Notes under the pieces: model-generated
What the model saw: the letters and a program-made list of their open reading frames with translations, nothing else
Databases searched by the model: none
Told to the model about the DNA's origin: nothing
Shown: positions 52,367-61,634 of the stretch, piece by piece
Position numbering within the stretch: the first letter of the stretch is position 1
Layout of the letters: every line of letters begins with the position of its first letter
Assembly (NCBI GenBank): GCA_029256185.1
Contig: JAQSYI010000011.1
Coordinates: 62,001 to 126,000 of the forward strand
Direction: 5' to 3'
Origin: Paenibacillaceae bacterium
GTDB taxonomy: Bacteria; Bacillota; Bacilli; Paenibacillales; NBRC-103111
DNA: 64,000 bases
Position numbers and translations under genes: made by a program

Positions 52367-55300
52367 ATGAAGAGATTGCTTGCACTTTGGATGACTGCTG
52401 TTTTGTTGCTGGCGCAATTTATTCCGCAATTGGCTTACACCCCGGCAGCCCGGGCCGAGCCCCAACAGGAGGAGAAGCTGCATTATTACATAACGCCCAA
52501 CAACTTTCTCTCCTTCGGCTCCTGGAGCTTATCCGGCAGTCATGTAGTCGGACGCTCCACATCCATCCTGCCCGACGAGCCTTATGATGAGGGAGAGCCG
52601 GCTACAGTCAAGGTCAATGTCCAGACAGCAGGGCAATACAAGGTATGGGTGCGTGACCGGGATTATGCCACCAATCAGCCGGGTACCCGAACCTTCCAAG
52701 TGGAGGTAGACGGCGCAAGGGTGAACAAGACGTTCGGCGCCCACGGACAGGAGGGCTTCCGCTGGACAGAGGCCGGTGTATATAATTTTAACGCCGGATT
52801 TCATGAGTTGGCCCTGATCGATACCTCCGCTTTCTTCGCCCGCTGCGAGGGTTTTTTTATCACCAAGGATCTGACCCTGGTTCCTCCGCAGAACCTGGAA
52901 GACTTGCTGGAGCTGGCTCAGCCTGAGGACCCGTTCTCCTTCCTGCCGACGGCGGATTTCCCGGAATGGGCAGTAGCGGACGTTCCCTCCACCGAAACAG
53001 CCTCGATTGAAAATGAGAGCGTCAAAGTGGTGTTTCACAAGGGAACAGGCCAGGAAGGCAGTCTGGTGCAAAATGAAATTTTCATCAAGGAGAACGGCCA
53101 ATGGCTGCAGGTGAAGCAAAAAACGGAGCAGCTGGGCTTCCTGATGATGGCGGCCGCTAATAGTGAATATATTGGACAGGCGGGGCAAGCCGTTCAGTTC
53201 CGCCAGCAAGTGAATGTGGACGGGACACCGATCAGCTCGATCACCAGCGATTTCTTCCGCTCAGGCGTTCCCGTCTGGTTTATCCCCAGCGGTTTCACCA
53301 AGATCAATGATCATAAGCTCGAGCTAAGCTTTCCAAGCCACAGTGAAGCGGATTTAAAGGTCATTTTTGAGTTTGATGGATTAAGCAATGATCCCAAGGT
53401 GACACTGGAGGCGGATTTTCCTCAGAGCGGGGCCTATTCCTTCCTGCTGTTCAATGGGGATGAAACCGCTTACGAGGATTTTGATAACGTTACCGCTCCA
53501 TTGCTGTATGTAAAAAAGAAGGTTCCTGAAACCTCAACGGTGTTTCCGGAAGCCTATTTGTTCACTCCTATGGCCACCTTGCACTATGCGGAAGGAAATA
53601 CCCGTTTTGGAGGAAAGATGATGACCTCCGGTATTGCCATGGACCCGGTGTCGGTGCCCCAGGATGTTGCCTACCCGGAGACTTCCTCCTTCGGACTGGT
53701 GCTGCGGGGGCCGGAGCGGGAGGTAAGGCCGCAATTCACCGCGCCCATGTTCGGCTCGGAGCACAGCCTTTTTGAAGCGGGAGACAGTTATTCCGTTTCC
53801 TACCGGATTATTAACCAGGCCACTCCCTGGTATGATGCCTTCAAGCATACGGCAGAGAATCTGTATAATGCCCGGGATATCCGCACCAACTACTTCCATT
53901 CGCTAAATGAAGCCATCTACAACGCCACAGACCTCATGATGGATGATGATTACGGCGGCTGGGACGTCCAGGACATGGCCCATTACAATATGGAGGAGAA
54001 GGATCTGGTGTCCATCTCCAACAGCATGGCGGCCTTGCAGCGTTATCTTTTGACAGAGGATGAACAAATACTGGATGACCGGGCTATTCCCAGTCTGGCG
54101 TTTTTGCTGGGCCGTGGCAAATACCACTACCGTGGCACAGGAAGCGGAACCAGCAGCTACGCAGGCGCCCTTCCCAATGCGATCGGCGGGACGGTCAGCA
54201 ATTATTCGACGCATGTATATGGCGGCCTGTATGAGATGACTCAGGGACGGATGCCGTTCCTGCTGGACCATGCTATCCAGTCGCCGTCCAAGCAGGTGAA
54301 TCTGACGGGTGTGGCCGACCAGGGCTATATGTATAAGGCAACCGGCAATGAAGAGTATCTGAATAATTTGAAAGCCCAGGCAGATGCCTATCTGCTGAGC
54401 AATCCCAACACAAAGATGGACACGCAGCTTACCAGCTCGTTTGTGTACGGGGATTATATTCCTGCGGTGACGACGCTGCTGGCCGCTTATGAGGCTACAG
54501 GTGACCAGCGCTATCTGGATGGGGCGGAGAAGAACGCCCAACTGCTCCTGACCGGCGTATGGACTACGGGCTATCATGACGATAACGCCACTACGGATTA
54601 TACTGTTACTCAAGAGAAAACCGGCACACGGCCCGTGTATGCCAACCGCTTCAACTTCTGGTGGCATGGGGAAGAGCAGTGGCGGCTCGGCAATGTGGAC
54701 GGCGAGGCCAAGTCGGCCCAGGAGCTGGGAGTGCCGTTGGCTACGGAGACGGCTCCCGGATGGCTGGGCGGCCGGGTCGGCATGGGCACTGAGCATCTGG
54801 TGACCCCTGGCCACGGCAATGTGATCACGATGAACAACTGGGCGGGGATGCTGACCAAGCTGTCCGTTTACACCGGTGATGAGTTCTTCTACAACATGGC
54901 CCGCAACGCCACCATCGGCCGGTACGGCAGCTATCCCGGCTATTATCAGGACCGGATTATTTTCCATCAGATGAAGGAAAATTACCCGTATACAGGACCG
55001 GACTTCACGTCCGTCTACTGGCACCACATTCCCGTGTTCATCAGCATGCTGGAGGATTTCCTGATCAACAGCGCCTGGGTGAAGTCGGAGCAGCACATTA
55101 AGTTCCCGTCTTTGTACCAGTCGGGATACGCTTATTTCAGCTCCAACCAGTTCGGCCATGCGCCGGGTAATTTCTATGAGGAGGAGGACATGTGGCTGTG
55201 GCTGGACCGGGGCATCGTGGAGCCGGATACGGTGGAAATCGACTATGTAGCCGCCCGCAAGGACGGGGTGCTGGGTGTGGCCCTGATGAACGAGGGGAAT

Positions 55301-57172
55301 CAAGCGGCAACCTCCACGGTGACATTGGGTGAAAAAGCCGATCCCACGGGCAGCTACACAGGCGCGGCAACCGTATATGAGGCAGACGGCAGCAAAAGCA
55401 CGGTGAATGTAGTAAACGGGGCGTTTACCCTGACCATCCCGGCGAAGGGAATCAAGTCCGTGGTGCTGCATGGTCTGACAGCGGTGAAGACACCGGCGTA
55501 TGCCAACCCGGATTTGGAGTATTCCAATTATACGGAAGGCACTGCGGTAGAGCATACCCGGGGCGAGGGGCATGTCATCCAGGTGACACCGGAGAGCTAC
55601 CATGCCTATGTATATACTACGGATATGGATGATACGGTCAGCAAGGTGGTTATGAACTATACCATTGGAGAACAAAGCTATACGCGGGAGAAGGCAGGCT
55701 ATCCCTACGAATTTCTGATTAAGGTGGATGATCCGTCCAAGTCCTTCAGCTACCAATTGGTTGCCCATAAGACGGGAGGCGGCACGGAAGCGCTGGGTGG
55801 CGGCGAGTTGAAGCCCTATGATTTCTCCCATCCGGGAATTGGCGGGGAGGAGCCTGCACAAGAGGCCAAGCGTACGGTCCAACTGGACACCGGAGTGAAG
55901 GAAGCAGGCGTGAATGCGAGTAATCAGACCCTGAAATTCGTGGTGCCTGCGGAGGACCTTTTCCCTCTGCTTCCGAAGGCGGACTTGCTTAAGGGCATGA
56001 AGCTTAACGGGGTGCTTACCCACAAGACCAACGGCTCTGTCCTGCAGCTGTCCAGCCACATTGTCGGCAATGAATTCGACCCGGCGACAGAAACCTTATC
56101 TTTAATGGTAAAACCCACCGTTTCCATTCCTCTGGCGGTATACAGCGATTACAATATTTCCTTGTCGATATTTGTTCCTGAGGAACTGGTGACATCGTAC
56201 GGGGATGTGAATATTGCGGTAACTCAAGCCGGGATGAATACCTCGCGCAAGGAAATCCGGCTGGTAGTCCAACAATCGGATTTCCCGTTCGGGCTGGTGG
56301 AAAATAAGCTGCAGGGATTGAAGATCAAGGGAACGCTGACTCATAAACAGAACCAATCGGTGCTGCAGCTGGATTCGGTGATCCGGGGCAATGAAATCCG
56401 GGACAATGGTACCACAGTGCTGGTTGTGGAGCCGACGGCGGCTGTTCCGTTGAAGGATTACAAGGATTATAATTTTGCTCTGCAGGTGAGCGCTCCCGCC
56501 TATTGGTTGAAAACAAAATACTTTAACATTGTAAATACTGCAATAACCCAGGCGGGTATGCATGCCGGGCGCAATGAAATCCGGCTGGTGACGGCGCAGT
56601 CCCAGTTTCCGCAGCCGTTGGGTGTGAATTCCCTTCAGGGAATGTCGATCAAGGGAACGCTGACCCATAAGCAGGACCAATCGGTGCTGCAGCTGGATTC
56701 GGTGATCCGGAGCAACGAGATCCGGGATAATGGCACCACGGTGCTGGTTGTGGAGCCGACGGCAGCTGTTCCGTTGAATGATTACAAGGATTATAATTTT
56801 GCAGTAGGGGTGTACATCCCCGCTGAGAGCAGTGGGCATCCCTATGGGGTCCCCTTCAATCTGACAGTAAATCAGGCAGGCATGAATCCTTCCCAACGGA
56901 TGCTTCGTCTGGTGGTGCCCCAGAGTGCTTTTCCTTTGCCCTTGGAAGGTATTCTGCCCAACGGGCTGCGCATTACCGGGGAGTTCAAGCATAAGACCGA
57001 CGGCACGGTGCTGCCGCTGGACAGCTTTGTAAGCAGTACGGAAATCCGCACCAATGGAACAGCCGTGCTGGTGGTTCCTCCTACCTCCCAGGTGCTTTTG
57101 AAGGAGTACAAAAGCAGTGACTACAGCATCAGTGTCACGATCCATCCCGAGTGGGAGGGCGTCCCGAATTAG
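52367..57172 (+). CDS. 1601-residue secreted protein with toroid-like core and four C-terminal repeats
   Basis: Signal peptide to about residue 31. Residues 40-165 look like a carbohydrate-binding beta domain (GQYKVWVRDRDYATNQPGTR). About 200-500 is a beta-rich region. About 505-900 is helical with many aromatic and acidic residues (DDDYGGWDVQDMAHYNMEEK; NRFNFWWHGEEQWRLGN; GHGNVITMNNWAGMLTKLSV), like the (alpha/alpha) toroids of polysaccharide lyases and some hydrolases. About 1170-1601 has four repeats of about 105 residues (THKxxxSVLQLDSVIRxNEI). I do not recognise the family. Control by the sugar-sensing two-component system downstream and the shared operator suggest a polysaccharide-degrading enzyme. 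It is not anchored by SLH or LPXTG. Confidence 0.7.
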   Translation: MKRLLALWMTAVLLLAQFIPQLAYTPAARAEPQQEEKLHYYITPNNFLSFGSWSLSGSHVVGRSTSILPDEPYDEGEPATVKVNVQTAGQYKVWVRDRDYATNQPGTRTFQVEVDGARVNKTFGAHGQEGFRWTEAGVYNFNAGFHELALIDTSAFFARCEGFFITKDLTLVPPQNLEDLLELAQPEDPFSFLPTADFPEWAVADVPSTETASIENESVKVVFHKGTGQEGSLVQNEIFIKENGQWLQVKQKTEQLGFLMMAAANSEYIGQAGQAVQFRQQVNVDGTPISSITSDFFRSGVPVWFIPSGFTKINDHKLELSFPSHSEADLKVIFEFDGLSNDPKVTLEADFPQSGAYSFLLFNGDETAYEDFDNVTAPLLYVKKKVPETSTVFPEAYLFTPMATLHYAEGNTRFGGKMMTSGIAMDPVSVPQDVAYPETSSFGLVLRGPEREVRPQFTAPMFGSEHSLFEAGDSYSVSYRIINQATPWYDAFKHTAENLYNARDIRTNYFHSLNEAIYNATDLMMDDDYGGWDVQDMAHYNMEEKDLVSISNSMAALQRYLLTEDEQILDDRAIPSLAFLLGRGKYHYRGTGSGTSSYAGALPNAIGGTVSNYSTHVYGGLYEMTQGRMPFLLDHAIQSPSKQVNLTGVADQGYMYKATGNEEYLNNLKAQADAYLLSNPNTKMDTQLTSSFVYGDYIPAVTTLLAAYEATGDQRYLDGAEKNAQLLLTGVWTTGYHDDNATTDYTVTQEKTGTRPVYANRFNFWWHGEEQWRLGNVDGEAKSAQELGVPLATETAPGWLGGRVGMGTEHLVTPGHGNVITMNNWAGMLTKLSVYTGDEFFYNMARNATIGRYGSYPGYYQDRIIFHQMKENYPYTGPDFTSVYWHHIPVFISMLEDFLINSAWVKSEQHIKFPSLYQSGYAYFSSNQFGHAPGNFYEEEDMWLWLDRGIVEPDTVEIDYVAARKDGVLGVALMNEGNQAATSTVTLGEKADPTGSYTGAATVYEADGSKSTVNVVNGAFTLTIPAKGIKSVVLHGLTAVKTPAYANPDLEYSNYTEGTAVEHTRGEGHVIQVTPESYHAYVYTTDMDDTVSKVVMNYTIGEQSYTREKAGYPYEFLIKVDDPSKSFSYQLVAHKTGGGTEALGGGELKPYDFSHPGIGGEEPAQEAKRTVQLDTGVKEAGVNASNQTLKFVVPAEDLFPLLPKADLLKGMKLNGVLTHKTNGSVLQLSSHIVGNEFDPATETLSLMVKPTVSIPLAVYSDYNISLSIFVPEELVTSYGDVNIAVTQAGMNTSRKEIRLVVQQSDFPFGLVENKLQGLKIKGTLTHKQNQSVLQLDSVIRGNEIRDNGTTVLVVEPTAAVPLKDYKDYNFALQVSAPAYWLKTKYFNIVNTAITQAGMHAGRNEIRLVTAQSQFPQPLGVNSLQGMSIKGTLTHKQDQSVLQLDSVIRSNEIRDNGTTVLVVEPTAAVPLNDYKDYNFAVGVYIPAESSGHPYGVPFNLTVNQAGMNPSQRMLRLVVPQSAFPLPLEGILPNGLRITGEFKHKTDGTVLPLDSFVSSTEIRTNGTAVLVVPPTSQVLLKEYKSSDYSISVTIHPEWEGVPN
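56309..56801 (+). repeat. Near-identical internal duplication (repeats 2 and 3)
   Basis: 56309-56477 and 56633-56801 are 169 bp each, align without gaps and differ at about 15 positions by eye. The offset of 324 bp equals 108 codons. Repeats 1 and 4 are much more diverged, so 2 and 3 were duplicated or converted recently. Confidence 0.85.
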
Positions 57173-57232
57173 GACGCTAAGCGGCGGGAGCTGGCAACTG
57201 GAAACGGGAGAAGCATAAGGGTATAATGGAAC

Positions 57233-57271
57233 AAACAAGTCCTCCTGACACTTGCGGGAGGGCTTGTTTTT
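57233..57271 (+). terminator. Intrinsic terminator after the large secreted protein
   Basis: AACAAGTCCTCC pairs with GGAGGGCTTGTT (G-T pair included), then TTT. It separates the large gene from the two-component operon. Confidence 0.85.
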
Positions 57272-57315
57272 GCAATACTTCCGGAAATCCGGGAGACAAA
57301 AAGTAAGAATTGTAT

Positions 57316-57368
57316 CCCTAAATGTAGATGTAGTTGGCTTGTTATCCAAAGAAGGGCACAATTATAAT
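57316..57368 (+). promoter_or_regulatory. Promoter and activator site of the two-component operon
   Basis: CCCTAAATGTA (from 57316), -35 TTGTTA (57339-57344), 18-bp spacer, -10 TATAAT (57363-57368). CCCT to -35 is 23 bp. Confidence 0.7.
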
Positions 57369-57440
57369 GAAAGATATGTGGTAACGCTTACAAAAAAGCA
57401 GATCGGCCGCCTATATCAATTGCTTAAGGGGGAAGACTGA

Positions 57441-58700
57441 ATGTACAGGCTGATTATTGTAGATGATGAAGAAGAGATCAGAGACGGATTAAGCGAATTG
57501 GTGGATTGGACAACGCTCGGCTTTGTTGTGGCAGCGAAGCTTCAGGACGGCGCTGATGCGATCCGCTATTTGCAGGAGCATGAGGTGGATGTTATATTGA
57601 CGGATATCAAAATGGCCTTCAGCAGCGGGCTTGACTTGGCCAAATATGTTCATGAGCGCAGCTTGGCGGCCAAGGTCGTCATCCTTAGCGGTTTTCAGGA
57701 ATTTGCCCTTGCCCGGGAGGCCATCAGTTATAATGTGTCCCACTATTTGCTCAAGCCTACCGACCTGGATGAGGTAGCCCAAGTATTCCGGGCTATCCGG
57801 GGAGAGCTGGACGAGGACGGGCAGAAGCGGGAGCTGATCCTCCGGCAGAATCAGCATGTCAAAACGCTGCGTCCGCTTCTGATGGAGCAGTTTTTTTTCA
57901 ATCTGCTTTTGGGCAGCGGCTGGAACAGGGATATCCAGGAACTGGAGGCAAGGCTCAAGCAGTTGGGTCTGGGTGACCAGGCGTGCAGCCGCCGCTGCTG
58001 CATGATGTCAGCCGAATGGTTCATGAAGGAGCAGGAGCCTGGCCAATCCCGCCTGGAAGACCGGCAATCCATCAGCATGACCATAACGAAGGAACGGGAA
58101 GAGGTCCACTATACCTGTGTTCATGTTTCTGCGCGGCAATTCCTGATTATCGGCAATCCCTTGCTTGCCATGTCGGCTGATACGCTGCAAAAAAAGGCAG
58201 AGCAGCTTTTTTTGCATATCCAGCATTCCTTGGGCTCTCTTCTGGGCGTATCCATTCGCTTAGAGCAGCTGCAGCTTTATTCAAGCATGATGGAAATGAT
58301 AGACCAATATCACCGGTCTGCAGCTCCGCTGGAGTCCAAAGACAACAAGGAACTGCTTGCCCCGGAGGAAAGCCCTGAGGCGGAGCGGATGATCATCCGC
58401 AAGGCCAAGCAATTCATTGCGGAGCACTTCGAGATGGAGCTGGCATTGGTGGATGTAGCCCGTCACGTGGGGTTGAATCCGGTTTATTTCAGCAGACTGT
58501 TCAAGCAGGAGACCGGGCAGACCTACTCGGATTATTGCATCGACATGCGGATTAAGAAAGCGATGGATTATTTGCAGGATCCCAAGTACAAGGTGTACGA
58601 AATCGGCTTTCTTGTCGGATACAAGAATATCAAGTACTTTCACAAGCTGTTCAAGCGGCAAACGGGACTGACTCCTTCGGAATACAGGGATAAGCTATGA
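57441..58700 (+). CDS. Response regulator, YesN-type (receiver plus AraC domain)
   Basis: 419 residues. Receiver domain with the acidic pair (IIVDDEEEIRDG), phosphate-accepting Asp55 (VILTDIKM) and Lys in LLKPTD; a linker; and a C-terminal AraC domain (LALVDVARHVGLNPVYFSRL; VGYKNIKYFHKLFKRQTGLT). Phosphorylated by the histidine kinase that follows (ATGA overlap). It is the probable binder of the CCCTRARTGTA sites. Start ATG 57441 after GGGGGAAGA. Confidence 0.93.
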   Translation: MYRLIIVDDEEEIRDGLSELVDWTTLGFVVAAKLQDGADAIRYLQEHEVDVILTDIKMAFSSGLDLAKYVHERSLAAKVVILSGFQEFALAREAISYNVSHYLLKPTDLDEVAQVFRAIRGELDEDGQKRELILRQNQHVKTLRPLLMEQFFFNLLLGSGWNRDIQELEARLKQLGLGDQACSRRCCMMSAEWFMKEQEPGQSRLEDRQSISMTITKEREEVHYTCVHVSARQFLIIGNPLLAMSADTLQKKAEQLFLHIQHSLGSLLGVSIRLEQLQLYSSMMEMIDQYHRSAAPLESKDNKELLAPEESPEAERMIIRKAKQFIAEHFEMELALVDVARHVGLNPVYFSRLFKQETGQTYSDYCIDMRIKKAMDYLQDPKYKVYEIGFLVGYKNIKYFHKLFKRQTGLTPSEYRDKL

Positions 58701-60520
58701 AAAAGCTTGATTTGAAGCTGTGGCGATACGTGCTGCACTATAAATTCAATAGTATATTATGGCGTAATTTTATCCTGATTATGACACTCATTATTGTTCC
58801 GCTGGTAGGAATCAGCGTTTTTGTCTATGCGCACAATAACTCCAACATGCGCGCCGAAATTGAGCGCACTGCCGGCAATGAATTGGCCAGAATCAGAGAT
58901 ACCATGGATTTGATCATGTCTGATGCCGAGCAGCTCTCCGTAAGAATAAAGGCGGATCCGGATGTAGCTCTCTTAATTGCGGAAAAAATGGTGCTGCCCC
59001 GGTCGTACAATGATGCCCAGCGCATTCTGCGCGTCCAGCAAATGCTGCAAACCGTAAAGCTGACCAGCTCCTATATTGAATCGGTATATGTCTATTCCAA
59101 GGTCAATGATACGTTGTTGACGGCAGCTTCCGGCTCCTCACTCAACGATGATTATTATGCCTGGCAGCCTCATCTCGGCTTTCATTCCTCCGAAAAGCTG
59201 CATTACTGGAAAACCGCGGCGGCAAGCAAAACGGTCGACCCCTTGCTCAGCTTTGTAAACCGGATGAAGCTAAGCAGTGGAGGAGCCGATGACAACGGCT
59301 CTGTCGCCATCAATATGAATCTGCACAGCCTGGCCGATCTGCTGGGCAACTCACCGCAGCACCGGGTATACATTCTTAATGCTGCGGGAAGCTTGATGTA
59401 CAGCCCCGACCCGGCCCAGCTTAACCAAAGCTTATCCGAGGTCTATCCCGAGCTGGATAAATTGCTGAAGGAGAATATTTCCGCCCGGATGGCCAAGGTT
59501 AACGGACATAACCAGGTGGTGTCCAGACTTCCTTCGAAATCTCTGGAGGGTTGGAGCTATATATCCGTAGGCTCCTTTGAAATGTATCAGCCCGAGCACT
59601 CCCAGGTCATCAGGCTGATGGCCGTATTGCTCGCGGTCAGTGTTCTCACCTCCATTCTTCTGGCGTTTATTATAGCTTTGAGAAGCTACAGGCCCATCCG
59701 CCAGATTCTGTCCCTTATTGAGAACAAGCAGAATCCCTTTCTTATGCTGGGCAAGCAGCCGGGCAAGGAAGGCTGGAACGAGACGGGCTATATTCTGACC
59801 AATCTGGCCGACTCCTTTCACCAGAGCCACAGCTTTGAGGTTCAGCTGCAGGAGAAATACGAGCTGCTCCGCAAGGCCCAGGCCATCGCTTTGCAGGCCC
59901 AGATCAATCCCCACTTTCTGTACAACACGCTGGAATCCATCAATTGGAAGGTCATGCGTCTGACCAACGGCAAGAACGAAGCTTCCCAGATGCTGCGGTC
60001 TTTGTCTGAGCTCTTGCGCCTGACCTTGGAGACCAAGGAGGATCTGGTGCCCATCAAGAAGGAGCTGGAGCATGTCAAGCTGTATGTGGAGATGCAGAAG
60101 CTGCGCTATAAGGACAAATTCGCTTTCGAGTGCGCGGTGGAAGAGCGTCTGCTGGAGTGCAAGATCGTGAAGCTGGTGCTTCAGCCCCTGGTGGAGAATG
60201 CCATCTATTACGGGATTAAGCCCAGTCCCCATAATGGCCTGATTGCCGTCCGGGTATTTGCCAGAAAGGAACATATTGTGGTGCGGGTAAGGGATAACGG
60301 GGTGGGAATTCCTCCCCTTGCGGTTCAAGCCTTGAATGACAGCCTGCGGGGAGACATTTTGCAGGAGAATGAGCATATCGGACTGAAAAATGTCAATCAG
60401 AGGATTCGCCTGGCCTTTGGCGACAAGTATGGGGTAACTGTGCGCAGCAAGCAGTCTGTAAGCACCATTGTGGAGCTGACCCTGCCTATGCTGGTGGCGG
60501 AATCCCAAGAGCAGACTTAA
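58697..60520 (+). CDS. Sensor histidine kinase, YesM-type
   Basis: 607 residues. Two membrane spans (about 25-47 and 315-337) border an extracellular Cache-like sensor; then a linker, the His box QINPHFLYNTLESINW (His406) and ATP-binding motifs (LQPLVENAIYYGI, VRDNGVGIP). This is the LytS/YesM class. It senses an extracellular sugar or the loaded binding protein and phosphorylates the upstream regulator. Overlaps it by ATGA. Confidence 0.93.
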   Translation: MKKLDLKLWRYVLHYKFNSILWRNFILIMTLIIVPLVGISVFVYAHNNSNMRAEIERTAGNELARIRDTMDLIMSDAEQLSVRIKADPDVALLIAEKMVLPRSYNDAQRILRVQQMLQTVKLTSSYIESVYVYSKVNDTLLTAASGSSLNDDYYAWQPHLGFHSSEKLHYWKTAAASKTVDPLLSFVNRMKLSSGGADDNGSVAINMNLHSLADLLGNSPQHRVYILNAAGSLMYSPDPAQLNQSLSEVYPELDKLLKENISARMAKVNGHNQVVSRLPSKSLEGWSYISVGSFEMYQPEHSQVIRLMAVLLAVSVLTSILLAFIIALRSYRPIRQILSLIENKQNPFLMLGKQPGKEGWNETGYILTNLADSFHQSHSFEVQLQEKYELLRKAQAIALQAQINPHFLYNTLESINWKVMRLTNGKNEASQMLRSLSELLRLTLETKEDLVPIKKELEHVKLYVEMQKLRYKDKFAFECAVEERLLECKIVKLVLQPLVENAIYYGIKPSPHNGLIAVRVFARKEHIVVRVRDNGVGIPPLAVQALNDSLRGDILQENEHIGLKNVNQRIRLAFGDKYGVTVRSKQSVSTIVELTLPMLVAESQEQT

Positions 60521-60565
60521 GAAGCTGGAAATGAAAGTATTTTTATGGAGACGATAATTCTGCCT

Positions 60566-60617
60566 CCCTAAGTGTAAATTCAACGGGATTGTATGAAAGC
60601 CCATTCAATTTTACTAT
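60566..60617 (+). promoter_or_regulatory. Promoter and activator site of the second importer operon
   Basis: CCCTAAGTGTA (from 60566), -35 TTGTAT (60589-60594), 17-bp spacer, -10 TACTAT (60612-60617). CCCT to -35 is 23 bp. The spacer (GAAAGCCCATTCAATTT) is nearly the same as that of the promoter at 52088. Confidence 0.7.
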
Positions 60618-60664
60618 TGATTCATGGGCATTAAACGAATTTGCATCGAAAGGAGGCGGCATCA

Positions 60665-61624
60665 TTGCCCCAACAGGAAGCAGTCGCACAAGCAAAGGCT
60701 GAAGAATGGAAGCAGAGCTACAGACCCGAATTGGTAAAGCACTTTATCAAACACAAGTGGCTGTACATTTTCCTTATCCCGGGCTGTGTTTACTTACTGG
60801 TATTTAAATACATTCCCATGTTCGGCATTATAATCGCTTTCAAGGATTTCAGTCTGGTAAAAGGAATCTTAGCAAGCCCCTGGATCGGGTTTGAGAACTT
60901 CCAGTATCTTTTTCAGTCCGCCGATTTTTTCAAAATTCTCCGCAACTCTATAGTTCTTAGCTTCTACCATCTTTTATTCGGCTTTCCCGCTCCGATTATT
61001 CTGGCGCTGATGTTGAACGAAGTGCGCAATGTGGTGTTCAAGCGGATTAGCCAGACCGTGCTGTACCTGCCCCATTTTATATCCTGGGTGGTACTGTCGG
61101 GGATGATTATTAATTTCCTCTCCCCTTCCTCAGGACCGATCAACCATATTTTGAAGGATATGGGCTTTGAGCCAATCAGCTTTCTCCTGAAGCCGGAATA
61201 TTTCCGAACCATTCTGGTATCTGCTGAAATTTGGAAGGGAGCAGGCTGGGGCACCATTATCTATCTGGCTGCCATGACCGGCATCGACCCCTCCCTGTAC
61301 GAGTCGGCCAAGCTGGACGGGGCCTCGAGAATCCAACAGATTCTTTACATCACTATTCCCAGTATTGCGCCCACCATTACGGTGCTGCTGGTGCTGCAGA
61401 TGGGGCATATCCTGGACAACGGCTTCGAGCAGGTATTCCTGCTGTACAATCCTGCAACCTACGATGTAGCGGATGTGTTTGAAACCTATACGTACCGGAT
61501 CGGGCTTATCGACGGGCGAATGTCCTTCGCTGCTGCAGTCGGAGTGTTCAAGGCGGTTGTGGGACTGGCCATGGTGCTTACGGCCAATCGGGTAGCGCGC
61601 ATCTTCGGAAATCAATTATGGTAG
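60665..61624 (+). CDS. Sugar ABC transporter permease, LplB-type (second importer)
   Basis: 319 residues, six predicted spans. FKYIPMFGIIIAFKDFSLVK and the EAA loop YESAKLDGASRIQQILYITI are typical. Start TTG 60665, nine bases after AAAGGAGG; another TTG at 60641 lies before the ribosome site. Paralogous to the permease at 1999-2976. No ATPase gene nearby. Confidence 0.9.
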   Translation: MPQQEAVAQAKAEEWKQSYRPELVKHFIKHKWLYIFLIPGCVYLLVFKYIPMFGIIIAFKDFSLVKGILASPWIGFENFQYLFQSADFFKILRNSIVLSFYHLLFGFPAPIILALMLNEVRNVVFKRISQTVLYLPHFISWVVLSGMIINFLSPSSGPINHILKDMGFEPISFLLKPEYFRTILVSAEIWKGAGWGTIIYLAAMTGIDPSLYESAKLDGASRIQQILYITIPSIAPTITVLLVLQMGHILDNGFEQVFLLYNPATYDVADVFETYTYRIGLIDGRMSFAAAVGVFKAVVGLAMVLTANRVARIFGNQLW

Positions 61625-61634
61625 GTGATAACAT

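Noticed and set aside
53903-56059. 718-codon open frame on the minus strand inside the large secreted protein gene
   Set aside because: It is antisense to a frame with signal peptide, ribosome site and internal repeats; its translation shows no domain and has a composition typical of shadow frames.
57252-57440. 62-codon plus-strand frame ending next to the response regulator gene
   Set aside because: It begins inside the terminator at 57233-57271 and runs through the promoter at 57316-57368, so it cannot be a normal gene.
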